A model generated the notes under the pieces. The model saw nothing but the letters and a program-made list of their open reading frames with translations, was not told the origin of the DNA and made no database searches. Positions 1 through 7,904 of a DNA stretch of 64,000 nucleotides are shown piece by piece. The stretch is from Hyphomicrobiales bacterium. Lineage in GTDB: Bacteria > Pseudomonadota > Alphaproteobacteria > Rhizobiales > Kaistiaceae. Location of the stretch: positions 558,001-622,000 of the forward strand of contig JAFKKF010000006.1 in assembly GCA_017305635.1 (NCBI GenBank). Direction: 5' to 3'. The position numbers and the translations under genes were made by a program. Numbering within the stretch: position 1 is the first letter of the stretch; each line of letters begins with the position of its first letter.

Positions 1-756
1 AATTCCTCGGCCTGGCGCTACGACGCCGACGTGCCGCTGATCGTGCCGGAGGTGAATGCCGACGCGATCGAAGGCTTCCGCCGCAAGAACATCATCGCCA
101 ATCCGAACTGCTCGACGGCGCAACTGGTCGTGGCGCTGAAGCCGCTCCACGACGCGGCGACGATCAAGCGGGTCGTGGTCGCCACCTACCAGTCGGTGTC
201 CGGCGCCGGCAAGGATGCGATGGACGAGCTCTTCACCCAGACGCGCGCCGTCTTCGTCTCCGATCCGATCGAGAACAAGAAGTTCCCGAAGCGCATCGCC
301 TTCAACCTCATCCCGCAGATCGACGTCTTCATGGAGGACGGCTTCACCAAGGAAGAGTGGAAGATGGTGGCCGAGACCAAGAAGATTCTCGACCCGAAGA
401 TCAAGCTGGTGGCGACCTGCGTGCGCGTGCCGGTCTTCGTGTCGCATTCGGAGGCCGTCGACATCGAGTTCGAGAAGCCGATCAGCGCCGACGAGGCACG
501 CGAGATCCTCCGCGAGGCGCCCGGCTGCCTGGTCGTCGACAAGCGCGAGCCGGGCGGCTACGTCACGCCGCTCGAAGCCGCCGGCGAGGACGCGACCTAT
601 ATCAGCCGCATCCGCGAGGATCCGACCGTCGACAATGGCCTCTGCCTGTGGGTGGTCTCGGACAATCTCCGCAAGGGCGCGGCGCTGAACGCCGTGCAGA
701 TCGCCGAGGTGCTGATCAACCGCAAGCTGATCCAGCCGCGCCGCAAGGCGGCCTGA
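1..756 (+). CDS. asd: Aspartate-semialdehyde dehydrogenase, 5'-truncated by window edge
   Basis: Catalyses NADPH-dependent conversion of aspartyl-4-phosphate to aspartate semialdehyde, the branch point to lysine, threonine and methionine. The reading frame is open from base 1, giving NSSAWRYDADVPLIVPEVN, the conserved stretch after the NADP-binding domain. The catalytic cysteine lies in NPNCSTAQL (Cys codon at 109-111), and the CVRVPVFVSHSEAV block carries the substrate-side His. About 251 codons are visible; the family is about 340 residues, so roughly the first 90 are outside the window. It is followed 3 bp later by a YciI-type gene, possibly co-transcribed. Related later steps in the window are dapF and metX. 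Confidence 0.95.
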   Translation, partial: NSSAWRYDADVPLIVPEVNADAIEGFRRKNIIANPNCSTAQLVVALKPLHDAATIKRVVVATYQSVSGAGKDAMDELFTQTRAVFVSDPIENKKFPKRIAFNLIPQIDVFMEDGFTKEEWKMVAETKKILDPKIKLVATCVRVPVFVSHSEAVDIEFEKPISADEAREILREAPGCLVVDKREPGGYVTPLEAAGEDATYISRIREDPTVDNGLCLWVVSDNLRKGAALNAVQIAEVLINRKLIQPRRKAA

Positions 757-759
757 GCG

Positions 760-1062
760 ATGCCGCTCTTCGCGGCGATCTTCGAGGATGATCTCGCGGC
801 GGCGGAGCGCGTGCGCGCCGTCGCCGAGGACGCCCATGTCGCCTGGCTGGAGAAGCATCGCGACAGGGTCTTGGTCGCGGGCGCGTTGCGGGCGGCCGAT
901 GGCGGGCCGGCGACCGGCGGGCTCTGGCTGATCGAGGCGGAGAGCGCGGACGAGGCGCGGCGCATCTGCACCGAGGATCCCTTTTTCACGCATGGCCTCC
1001 GCACGTCGTTCCGCCTCGAATCCTGGAGCAAGGGCTTTCCGAAAGGGCCCGTGACGCTCTGA
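760..1062 (+). CDS. YciI-family protein
   Basis: A 100-residue protein of the YCII (dimeric alpha-beta ferredoxin-like) family. Recognisable features are the N-terminal strand MPLFAAIFEDD, the helix AHVAWLEKHRDRVLVAGALR, the glycine-rich GGLWLIEAESADEARR segment and the DPFFTHGL motif. The family includes small enzymes and stand-alone domains of largely unknown reaction. The start ATG is 3 bp after the asd stop, with AAGG in the asd tail as a possible ribosome site, so translation is probably coupled to asd. No specific substrate can be proposed. Confidence 0.85.
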   Translation: MPLFAAIFEDDLAAAERVRAVAEDAHVAWLEKHRDRVLVAGALRAADGGPATGGLWLIEAESADEARRICTEDPFFTHGLRTSFRLESWSKGFPKGPVTL

Positions 1063-1100
1063 GCTTGCCCGACGCGCGGGGAGCGCGCAGTGTCGAGGTG

Positions 1101-1772
1101 ATGAGCGAGGAGAAGGCCCTCACATTTGACGTCGAGGGCTCGGGCACGGTGTCCGGGCTCCTCATCCTGCCGCCGAAGGCGAAGGCGCTCTACGTGCTCG
1201 CCCATGGCGCCGGCGCCGGCATGCGCCAGCGTTTCCTCGAAGCTACGGCGCGGGGCCTCGAGAGGCGGGGAATCGGGACGCTCCGCTACCAGTTTCCCTA
1301 CATGGAGAAGGGCTCGAAGCGGCCCGACCGGCCGCCGGTTGCCTTCGCCACCGTCCGCGCAGCGGTCGCCGAGGCGGCTCGGCTCGCGCCGAAAATGAAG
1401 CTCGTCGCCGGCGGCAAGTCCTTCGGCGGCCGCATGACCTCGGGCGCCGAGGCGGAAGCGCATCTCGCCGGGATTGCCGGCCTCGTCTTTCTCGGCTTCC
1501 CCCTGCATCCGCCGGGCGCGCCGGCCGACACGCGCGGCGCGCATCTCTCCGAGGTGACCGTCCCCATGCTCTTCCTGCAGGGAACCGGGGACGAGTTCGC
1601 CGAAATGTCCCTGCTCCGTCCGCTGGTCGAGCGTTTGGCCAAGCGCGCGACACTGCATCTCGTCGAGGCCGCCGACCATTCCTTCCACGTACCGGCGAAG
1701 AGCGGGCGGAAGGATGCCGAGGTGCTCGACGAGATCCTGGACGTCATGGCGGCGTGGATTGAGCGGCTGTGA
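1101..1772 (+). CDS. Alpha/beta hydrolase of the dienelactone hydrolase-like / KANSL3-Tex30 type
   Basis: A predicted soluble hydrolase of 223 residues. It shows the oxyanion segment LAHGAGAGM, a nucleophile elbow GGKSFGGRM (Ser), an aspartate region in FLQGTGDEF and the catalytic His in EAADHSF, in the order expected of the alpha/beta-hydrolase fold. These small hydrolases are common in proteobacteria and their substrates are unknown. A longer reading frame opens at a TTG (1065), but ATG 1101 is preceded by GAGG at good spacing and begins at the first conserved residues, so it is preferred. Confidence 0.8.
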   Translation: MSEEKALTFDVEGSGTVSGLLILPPKAKALYVLAHGAGAGMRQRFLEATARGLERRGIGTLRYQFPYMEKGSKRPDRPPVAFATVRAAVAEAARLAPKMKLVAGGKSFGGRMTSGAEAEAHLAGIAGLVFLGFPLHPPGAPADTRGAHLSEVTVPMLFLQGTGDEFAEMSLLRPLVERLAKRATLHLVEAADHSFHVPAKSGRKDAEVLDEILDVMAAWIERL

Positions 1773-1812
1773 CGGTCCAAAGCCGCCACAATGGCGGGCG
1801 AGGATCACGGGC

Positions 1813-2235
1813 ATGACGAGAACGACGTTTATGGCGTTGGCGCTCGGCGCATCCCTGATGGCGGCCGGCGCGGTCCGTGCCGCCGATCCGCCGCCCTTCA
1901 CCGACACGCGCTGGGCGTTGACCGAATTCGCCGGGGAGACCTTCGACGAACAGAAGACGAATGCCCACGTGATCTTCCGCGGGAACGGAAAGTTCTCCGG
2001 ATATGCCTTCTGCAACAGCATGTTCTCGATCTACGCGGTCGATGGCGACAAGCTCGCCATCAAGCCGATCGGCACCACCATGCGCGCCTGCGTCGATGCT
2101 GCGGACAACGAGCGCGAGCAGGCCTTCCTGAAGGCGCTCCGCGATGCGCGTGCCTGGGGGGTCGAGGGAGATCGGCTGACGCTCGTCGACGGCGACGGCG
2201 CGGTGCTTCTCCGCTTCGCCGCGCAGACGCAATAG
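1813..2235 (+). CDS. Exported META-domain protein (HslJ-like)
   Basis: A 140-residue protein with a Sec-type signal peptide (MTRTTFMALALGASLMAAG, cleavage probably after VRAA). The mature part starts with the typical META-domain phrase DTRWALTEFAGE and includes the GNGKFSGYAFCNSMF loop and ten or so residues later the ATMRAC-like TTMRACVDA. HslJ/META proteins are outer-envelope or periplasmic and have been linked to stress or antibiotic tolerance, but no biochemical activity is established. The ATG at 1813 follows an AGGATCACGGGC leader. An upstream in-frame start exists (1714) but lies inside the hydrolase gene and would bury the signal peptide. Confidence 0.8.
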   Translation: MTRTTFMALALGASLMAAGAVRAADPPPFTDTRWALTEFAGETFDEQKTNAHVIFRGNGKFSGYAFCNSMFSIYAVDGDKLAIKPIGTTMRACVDAADNEREQAFLKALRDARAWGVEGDRLTLVDGDGAVLLRFAAQTQ

Positions 2236-2238
2236 GGT

Positions 2239-3045
2239 TCAGCCGGCAGCGATGATCGCCTGGCCGGCGGCGAGCGGCAGCTCGTCCGTCCCAAGCTCGA
2301 TGGCGAGGTCGATCATCTCGACGGTCGTGCCGACGGCGCGGCGGAGCGCATCATCCACGCTGCCGCCGCCGACGCGTGCGGCCAGGTAGAGCGCGGAGAG
2401 CAGGTCGCCCGTGCCGTGGGGAGCGGATGGCTGCAGCGGATGCTCGGCACGTCGTACCTCGTCCGGCGTCACCACGAGATTGCCGATGGCGCCTTCACCG
2501 GCGAAGGACGAGGTGACAACGACTTCGCGCGGCCCGAGGGCGCGGGCCGCGGCGATGGTATCGGCCTCGTCGTGAAGTTCGCGACCCGTGAGCCAGGCAA
2601 GCTCGTGACGATTGGGCTTGGCCATGTCGGCATGGGGGATGAGGCGGTCGCGTACCGCTTCGGCGATGCCCGGCGGCTGGAACAAGCCGTAGTGGTCGCC
2701 AATCACCGGATCGCAGAAGAACCGGGCATCAGGGTTCGCGGCCCGCGCGGCGGCAACGAGGAAGGCGGCTGCCTCGACCTGTTCGGGATGGCCGAAATAG
2801 CCGGTCAGCACGGCTCCGACCTCGCCGAGATGCGGCGAGCGGGCAAGATCCTCGACGAGAGTCGCGAAGGCGCCGGGATCGGGGACGATGCGGGTGGAGC
2901 GGCCATGTCCCGGATGCCAGGCGAGCGTGACCGTCGGCACGAGCCAGACGGGAAAGCCGAGGCGCTCGAGGACGAATTGAGAGGCGCGGGCGCCGACGCT
3001 GCCGCGGGCCACCAGGCTGCTGACGACGATGATTGCCGGCTTCAT
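2239..3045 (-). CDS. pdxY: Pyridoxal kinase
   Basis: A PfkB/ribokinase-like kinase of 268 residues that phosphorylates pyridoxal to pyridoxal 5'-phosphate in the B6 salvage pathway. Evidence: N-terminal VVSSLVARGSVGARAS, the FLCDPVIGD-type stretch (FFCDPVIGDHYG), KPNRHELAWLTG, and the anion-hole/catalytic motif APHGTGDLLSALYLA where the Asp is the base. Length fits PdxY (about 280). It converges with the META-domain gene, the stops being 3 bp apart, and is divergent from the aldolase-family gene at 3194. PdxK/PdxY distinction rests on overall look only. Confidence 0.87.
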   Translation of the reverse strand: MKPAIIVVSSLVARGSVGARASQFVLERLGFPVWLVPTVTLAWHPGHGRSTRIVPDPGAFATLVEDLARSPHLGEVGAVLTGYFGHPEQVEAAAFLVAAARAANPDARFFCDPVIGDHYGLFQPPGIAEAVRDRLIPHADMAKPNRHELAWLTGRELHDEADTIAAARALGPREVVVTSSFAGEGAIGNLVVTPDEVRRAEHPLQPSAPHGTGDLLSALYLAARVGGGSVDDALRRAVGTTVEMIDLAIELGTDELPLAAGQAIIAAG

Positions 3046-3193
3046 CCGTTCCCTGCCGCTTCTTCCACCCGCCGGAACGGCTGGCTAGACAAGCGCCGCG
3101 CCTTTCGCAAGGGCGCCGGTCACAGGCGGGCAGTAGCTACGGGGCCGGTGCGCCGCTATTGTCGCGCCGCCGGGAGCTGGGAGAGTTTCAGAA

Positions 3194-4078
3194 ATGGCGG
3201 CCAGGCCGCGCGCGCGACGCAGCGCATTGTACATTCCGGGGTCGAATGCGCGCGCCCTCGACAAGGGGCGCTCGGTCTCCGCGGACGTGCTCATCCTCGA
3301 CCTCGAGGACGCCGTGCCGGCGGAGCAGAAGGAGATCGCGCGCGCTTCGGTCGGCGCCGCGGTCGGAGCGCGGGCCTATGGCCGGCGCGAGGTGGTCATC
3401 CGCGTCAACGGGCTCGAATCGCCGTGGATCGCGCGCGACATCGCCGCCGCGGTCGCCTGCCAGCCGGATGCGGTGCTGATCCCGAAACTGTCGCGCATCG
3501 AGGACATACGCCGGGCGCGGGCCGCGCTCCATGCGGCGCAGGCCGGCTCCGACATTGCGCTATGGGCGATGATCGAAACGCCGCTCGCCGTCCTCAACGT
3601 GGCGGCGATCGCCGCGCTCGGCGAGGGACCGGGCGTGCCCATCGAATGCCTGGTCGTTGGCACCAACGACCTCGCGCGCGAGACCGGCGTCCGCCTGAAA
3701 GGCGGGCGGACGGGCGTGCTCCCCTGGCTGTCGCAATGCGTGCTCGCGGCGCGCGCCCATGGCCTTGCCGTGCTCGACGGCACGTTCAACGACCTCAACG
3801 ACTGGGAAGGCTTCCACGCCGAATGCGAGCAGGGGCGCGATCTCGGCATGGATGGAAAGACGCTGATCCATCCCCGCCAGGTGCAGATGGCAAACGACGT
3901 GTTCGCGCCGTCGGCGGAGGAAGTCGCGTGGGCGGAAAAGGTGCTCGCCGCGTTCAACCGGCCGGAAAACGCGACCAAGGCGGTGATCGTGGTCGAGGGC
4001 CAGATGGTCGAGCGCCTGCACGAGCGGATGGCGCACCGGGTGCTGGAGACGGTGACGGCGATATTGCCGCCCGAGTAG
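3194..4078 (+). CDS. HpcH/HpaI aldolase / citrate lyase beta-like CoA ester lyase
   Basis: A 294-residue TIM-barrel protein of the CitE/malyl-CoA lyase group. Motifs seen: RSALYIPGSN at the N-terminus, the metal-binding LDLEDAVP, VIRVNGLES, PKLSR, MIETPLAVLN (Mg-binding Glu), GTNDLARET, DGTFNDLNDWEGF and GMDGKTLIHPRQV. Members cleave or form malyl-, citramalyl- or related CoA thioesters; the exact substrate cannot be told from sequence. It stands alone, so an anaerobic citrate lyase complex (CitDEF) is unlikely. The ATG at 3194 follows GAGAGTTTCAGAA, and the first residues match the family's start. Confidence 0.88.
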   Translation: MAARPRARRSALYIPGSNARALDKGRSVSADVLILDLEDAVPAEQKEIARASVGAAVGARAYGRREVVIRVNGLESPWIARDIAAAVACQPDAVLIPKLSRIEDIRRARAALHAAQAGSDIALWAMIETPLAVLNVAAIAALGEGPGVPIECLVVGTNDLARETGVRLKGGRTGVLPWLSQCVLAARAHGLAVLDGTFNDLNDWEGFHAECEQGRDLGMDGKTLIHPRQVQMANDVFAPSAEEVAWAEKVLAAFNRPENATKAVIVVEGQMVERLHERMAHRVLETVTAILPPE

Positions 4079-4134
4079 CCGCCCCCGGTCCTCGCCCCTC
4101 GGTCCGGCCCTCCAAGCCGGCGGTCGCCCGGGAA

Positions 4135-4740
4135 TCAGACCCAGGGACGCGCGGCCTCGGCCTTCCTCTCGAAGGTCGAGATGGACGGATCCTTGACCAT
4201 GGTGAGCCCGATGTCGTCGAGGCCCTTCAGGAGCTTTTCCTTCCGCGCCGGATCGATCTTGAACGGCGCGCTGCCGCCGTCCGGCCCGTAGATGCGCTCG
4301 TTGGCGAGATCGACGGTGAGCGTCGCATTGGCGCCGCGGCCGGCATCGTCCATCAGCTTGTCGAGGTCTTCCTTCGACACGATGGCCGGCAGGATGCCGT
4401 TGTTGAAGCAGTTATTGTAGAAAATGTCCGCGAAGCTCGTCGAGATCACGCAGCGGATGCCGTAGTCGAGGAGCGCCCAGGGCGCATGCTCGCGCGACGA
4501 GCCGCAGCCGAAATTGTCGCCGGCGACAATGATCTGCGCCTTGCGATAGGCCGGCTTGTTGAGGACGAAATCCGGGTTCTCCGAGCCATCCTCGTTGAAG
4601 CGCATCTCGGCGAAGAGCCCCTTGCCGAGGCCGGTGCGCTCGATGGTCTTCAGGTAGTCCTTCGGGATGATCATGTCCGTGTCCACGTTCATGATCGGCA
4701 AAGGCGCCGCGACGCCGGTCAGCTCGGTGAACTTCTGCAT
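4135..4740 (-). CDS. leuD: 3-isopropylmalate dehydratase small subunit
   Basis: Small (swivelling) subunit of isopropylmalate isomerase, which with LeuC converts 2- to 3-isopropylmalate in leucine synthesis. The 201-residue length is standard. Recognisable motifs: [13 protein letters not shown], the substrate-recognition/anion loop [17 protein letters not shown], and [16 protein letters not shown]. The catalytic large subunit is at 8970-10376 on the same strand but 4 kb upstream, with unrelated genes between them, so the two subunits are not in one adjacent operon. Confidence 0.96.
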   Translation of the reverse strand: MQKFTELTGVAAPLPIMNVDTDMIIPKDYLKTIERTGLGKGLFAEMRFNEDGSENPDFVLNKPAYRKAQIIVAGDNFGCGSSREHAPWALLDYGIRCVISTSFADIFYNNCFNNGILPAIVSKEDLDKLMDDAGRGANATLTVDLANERIYGPDGGSAPFKIDPARKEKLLKGLDDIGLTMVKDPSISTFERKAEAARPWV

Positions 4741-4785
4741 GGTCTGGCCCTTTTGGCGCTTAGATGCGCCTGTCGGTTGCCGGCG

Positions 4786-5349
4786 TCAAGCATCCGTGGC
4801 GGAGCGGCCGGGAAGCATGGTCATCAGGACCCGGTCGCGCATCACGAAGTGATGAAGGAGGGCTGCCGCCGCGTGCAAGCCGGCGACCCAGAGGATGGCA
4901 TTGCCAAGGGTTCCGTGCACGTCCGCAAGAGAGTTGCCGAAGGCACCGTCGACCGCGGTCAATGGGCCTATGGGGAGCACGCCACCGAAGAGCGTGACAG
5001 GATGGCCCTGGAACCAGGCGCCGAATATGGCAGTGAGGGGAAGAGCGAGAAGAAGCACGTAGAGGAGGCCGTGCACGGCTCGCGAGGCAATGAGCATCAG
5101 TCGCGGCATCGGAATGTTGTCGGGCGTCCGGTCCATGGCGCGCCAGGCGAGGCGGAGGACCGTCAGGAGAAGGACGAGAACGCCAAGCGTTTCGTGCGCG
5201 GAAAGCGTGAAGGCGCGCTCGGGCGCGTAGACCCGCGACTGAGGACCCCCCTCGCCGAGAAGATAGGCCGTGATGACCAGGACGACGGTGGTCCAGTGAA
5301 AGAGCTGGGCGACCGCGCCGTAGCGCAGGCGCGAACTGAAGGCTGGCAT
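4786..5349 (-). CDS. Cytochrome b561
   Basis: A 187-residue integral membrane di-haem cytochrome b561 of the prokaryotic type (Pfam Ni_hydr_CYTB/cytochrome b561 fold), a quinol:acceptor electron carrier. Four hydrophobic helices are visible; candidate haem-ligand histidines are in AQLFHWTTV, LSAHETLGV, VHGLLYVLL and GLHAAAALLHHFVMRD. The start at 5349 is chosen because the upstream AAGGTGG ribosome site is excellent and MPAFSSRLRYGAVAQ matches how the family begins; an ATG further upstream (5445) would add a soluble tail. Acceptor unknown. Confidence 0.9.
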   Translation of the reverse strand: MPAFSSRLRYGAVAQLFHWTTVVLVITAYLLGEGGPQSRVYAPERAFTLSAHETLGVLVLLLTVLRLAWRAMDRTPDNIPMPRLMLIASRAVHGLLYVLLLALPLTAIFGAWFQGHPVTLFGGVLPIGPLTAVDGAFGNSLADVHGTLGNAILWVAGLHAAAALLHHFVMRDRVLMTMLPGRSATDA

Positions 5350-5469
5350 CGAAACCACCTTACTTAGAATTGCTCCAGAAATGCCTGCAAGCCAATCTTG
5401 GCGGATTCGTGAACGGCTCGCCGGCCCGAGATTGTATCGAAGCATGGCCCGTGGAGCGGCCAGAGGGCG

Positions 5470-6090
5470 TTACGATCCCGACCCGGTCCGAGCGGCCGGC
5501 TTCCTGAAGAGACAGCGGAAGACCTGCCAGCGCTTTGGCCGTCCCGTCGCGTCGGTGCCGTCATAGCTGCGCTCGGCAAGCGACAGCGGCTCGAGGTCGG
5601 CGAACAGCGCCTCGATCCCGGGTCGGGAGAGGAAGGTCATTTTCGGCCGGCGGCCGGCCCAGCCGTCCCGGGTGCCGAAGAAGGTGGTGGCCAGCACGCC
5701 GCCGGGCACCAGGCCTGCGACGATGCGCGGAACGAGGACGTCGACCTCGGCTCTTTCGAACATGGGCAGGAGGTGGAGCGCGAGAATGAGCCGATAGGCG
5801 CCCGGCGCGATCGCCACGTCGCGGATGTCCGCGGCGACGAAGGTGAAATCGGGATCATCGACCTCCCCGGCGAGCGCCGCCGAATGGGGATCGCAATCGA
5901 CGGCCGTAACCGCGAAGCCGGCACGGAGCAGGAGACGGCTGTCGGCCAGCGCTCCGGCGCCGAGATCGAGGGCGCGTCCCCGTTCGGCGCCGAGGGCGGC
6001 GACCGCTTCGGTCGCCAGCGTATTGGGCGGGTCGCCGGCGCGAAGCCGGGCATAGGAAGGCCGCGCTGGCGCCGCGGCTGGGTGGATCAT
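5470..6090 (-). CDS. Class I SAM-dependent methyltransferase, last gene of the Cys-rich-protein unit
   Basis: A 206-residue Rossmann-fold methyltransferase, related to the TehB/Tellurite-resistance-like group. The SAM-binding motif I is ALDLGAGALADSRLL, the acidic motif II is VTAVDCDPHS, and motif III sits in FTFVAADIRDV; the C-terminal half carries LVPGGVLATTFFG. The ATG overlaps the TGA of the preceding gene (ATGA, 6087-6090), so the two are translationally coupled. No substrate-binding signature is recognisable. Because it ends a four-gene unit with two proteins having Cys-rich tails, modification of those proteins or of a small molecule is possible, but this is inference only. Confidence 0.82.
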   Translation of the reverse strand: MIHPAAAPARPSYARLRAGDPPNTLATEAVAALGAERGRALDLGAGALADSRLLLRAGFAVTAVDCDPHSAALAGEVDDPDFTFVAADIRDVAIAPGAYRLILALHLLPMFERAEVDVLVPRIVAGLVPGGVLATTFFGTRDGWAGRRPKMTFLSRPGIEALFADLEPLSLAERSYDGTDATGRPKRWQVFRCLFRKPAARTGSGS

Positions 6091-6773
6091 CCGACCGCCT
6101 TCAGGACCCGGCATTCGACGAGGGTGGCGGCGAGCGCGACCTTTTCCTCGTCGTCGAGGTCGCCAGGCAGCTCGCGGACATAGAAAGCGCCGGTGGCGGC
6201 GACGAAGGCGAGCGCCTCGGCAGCTATGTCGTTGACGCTGAAGAGCATCGTCCCATCCTCGGCGAGGAGGTCGACCATGTCCTCCGCGCAGCGAAGCGCG
6301 AGGTGGCCGGCGCGCTCGTTGCGGAGCCGCCGGTCGAGCGTGACGCCGCGCTCGTCATACCAGGTGTCGGGCAGGAGCATCCCGAAGAGCTCGGCATAGC
6401 GGGCGCGGAACATCGGGAAAGTGCCGACGGATGCCGTGCGGGCGGTACCGGTGCGCGGCGCGTTGCTCGGTGCGTGGTGGATGTATCGGCCGAAATGCTG
6501 CCTGCAATATTCGCTGTACGGCACCGTGTAGAGGATGAAGGCGTGCCAGACCTCGTCGACGCGGAGCGAATACATGTCCCAGACGCGATCCTGATCGGCA
6601 TGGGCCATGACGAGGTATTTCTTCACCTCGGCGAAGAGGGCCTCGCCCTCGGCCGACGTGGCGACGACGCGATCCTTGACGAGCTTCTCGATCAGCCACG
6701 GCGCTTCGAAGGCGAGCGCGGCCGTGTTGCGTTCATCGAGCGGCGGTGCGGACGGCCTGACATGCTCGTTCAT
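6087..6773 (-). CDS. Glycine-rich-domain-protein-like (GRDP/DUF1399-like) conserved protein
   Basis: A 228-residue protein of unknown function. Its centre, VDEVWHAFILYTVPYSEYC followed by FGRYIHH, matches the hallmark of the glycine-rich domain-containing protein-like family (a Trp-His pair, a Tyr-x3-Cys and a closing His-His). These conserved His and Cys residues look like a metal or catalytic site, but no activity is established. There is no signal peptide or membrane segment. The start ATG overlaps the stop of the upstream Cys-rich protein gene (ATGA at 6770-6773 region) and its stop overlaps the methyltransferase start, so it is embedded in one polycistronic unit. Confidence 0.72.
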   Translation of the reverse strand: MNEHVRPSAPPLDERNTAALAFEAPWLIEKLVKDRVVATSAEGEALFAEVKKYLVMAHADQDRVWDMYSLRVDEVWHAFILYTVPYSEYCRQHFGRYIHHAPSNAPRTGTARTASVGTFPMFRARYAELFGMLLPDTWYDERGVTLDRRLRNERAGHLALRCAEDMVDLLAEDGTMLFSVNDIAAEALAFVAATGAFYVRELPGDLDDEEKVALAATLVECRVLKAVG

Positions 6774-7246
6774 CAGAGCATCTCCGGCGGCGGGGGCACG
6801 TAGCGGCATACGCACTGGCAGACCGAGCAGGGGCTCGAGCAGGTGGAGCAGGGCGTGGTGCAGTCGTTCTCGGCGGCGCGTGGCTTCAGGCGCATGCGCA
6901 GCCGGCCCTTGCGCAGTTCCACCGCGGCCGGCTGCGGGGCGGCGGTATCGAGAATCTCGACGCGGCGGCGGGTGATGGTCGCGTCCCTGCGGACCCAGAT
7001 CACCTTGCCGCCGAAGAGGAGCACCGTTTCCGGCGCGTCGGCGACCTCGACCACGTCCGCCTCGGCGATCTCGACGCTGTCGCCGGCGGTCTCGAGGCTC
7101 GGATAGAGAGCGACGAGGCCGGCGCCCGATGCCGGGCCGACATAGCCCCAGAAAGGCACGGCGTCGGCGCCGCGGTCGCTTTTCCCGAGGCGTTCGAGGA
7201 GCGAATGGGCCGGGATGTCCTTCGCCCGAATCCTGTCCTTCGCCAT
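6773..7246 (-). CDS. Protein with Cys-rich C-terminal tail, paralogue A
   Basis: A 157-residue protein I cannot assign to a named family. Residues about 30-115 contain FWGYVGP, GDSVEIAEADVVEV, PETVLLFGGKVIWVRRD and VELRKGRLRMRL, all shared with the protein encoded just upstream (7261-7749). The last 30 residues form a tail with seven cysteines spaced C-x3-C-x2-C-x3-C-x2-C-x-C-x-C, then PPPP. There is no signal peptide, so the cysteines would be in the reducing cytoplasm, favouring metal binding or a modified peptide over disulfides. The start is an ATG at 7246, 14 bp after the upstream gene's stop. Function unknown. Confidence 0.75.
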   Translation of the reverse strand: MAKDRIRAKDIPAHSLLERLGKSDRGADAVPFWGYVGPASGAGLVALYPSLETAGDSVEIAEADVVEVADAPETVLLFGGKVIWVRRDATITRRRVEILDTAAPQPAAVELRKGRLRMRLKPRAAENDCTTPCSTCSSPCSVCQCVCRYVPPPPEML

Positions 7247-7260
7247 GTCCCCCTCCCCGA

Positions 7261-7749
7261 CTAGATTTCCGCGGCGGCCGGCGGCGGCCCGCATTCCGAG
7301 GTGCAGGGCTCGCAGCCCTGGCAGATGCTGATGCAGACCGAGACGCAGGTGCGGCAATCCTCCTCGGCGGCGCGCACGCGGCCGGGAATGCGCATGCGGA
7401 GCCGTCCCTTGCCCAGTTCGACGGCATGGCGTCTCTGCGCCTCGACGGCAGCCTCGGCGGTGGCGGTTCGGCGGCGCACGATGCGGGCGCCGTCGCGGAC
7501 CCAGACCAGTTTGGCGCCGAAGGGGATCGTGGTCTCGGGCACGTCCTCGACATGGACGATGTCGCGTAGCGGGATTTCGACGCTGTCGGTGGGGGTGTCG
7601 ATGGCGGCGAAGAGGGTAAGGGTGTCCTCGCCGGCCGGTGGCCCGACATAGCCCATGAAGCTGGCGAGCAGGACGCCGGATCCGTCGCGGGCGACAGACG
7701 TGAAGAAGGGATGCTCGGTAAGGTTTTCCCGCCGCTTGCTTCCAGGCAT
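7261..7749 (-). CDS. Protein with Cys-rich C-terminal tail, paralogue B
   Basis: A 162-residue protein, first gene of the four-gene minus-strand unit. It shares with its neighbour the blocks FMGYVGP, TDSVEIPLRDIVHV, PETTIPFGAKLVWVRD and VELGKGRLRMRI in the same order. The C-terminal tail carries seven cysteines spaced C-x2-C-x3-C-x3-C-x2-C-x2-C-x3-C and ends in GPPPAAAEI. Thus two copies of a beta-rich-looking domain plus a Cys-rich tail have arisen by tandem duplication and diverged. A strong GGAGGA ribosome site precedes the ATG. No signal peptide. Function unknown; a metal-binding or modified-tail role is inference. Confidence 0.75.
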   Translation of the reverse strand: MPGSKRRENLTEHPFFTSVARDGSGVLLASFMGYVGPPAGEDTLTLFAAIDTPTDSVEIPLRDIVHVEDVPETTIPFGAKLVWVRDGARIVRRRTATAEAAVEAQRRHAVELGKGRLRMRIPGRVRAAEEDCRTCVSVCISICQGCEPCTSECGPPPAAAEI

Positions 7750-7904
7750 GCCGATCCTCCGCGACAGACCCTTGCAACTTCTGCGCGCGACTATGTCACG
7801 CGGCCGGCCGCTCGCCAGTGCGGTCGTGGAGAAGCGTGAAGAAAGCGTCGCGAAGTCGAATAGACTCGTCGCGGTCTGGCCCGGCGAGCGCGGCCGCAGA
7901 CGGA

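Noticed and set aside
2416-5367. A 983-residue open frame on the plus strand
   Set aside because: It runs antisense through pdxY, leuD and cytochrome b561 and has the Arg/Gly/Ala-rich composition of a high-GC shadow frame.
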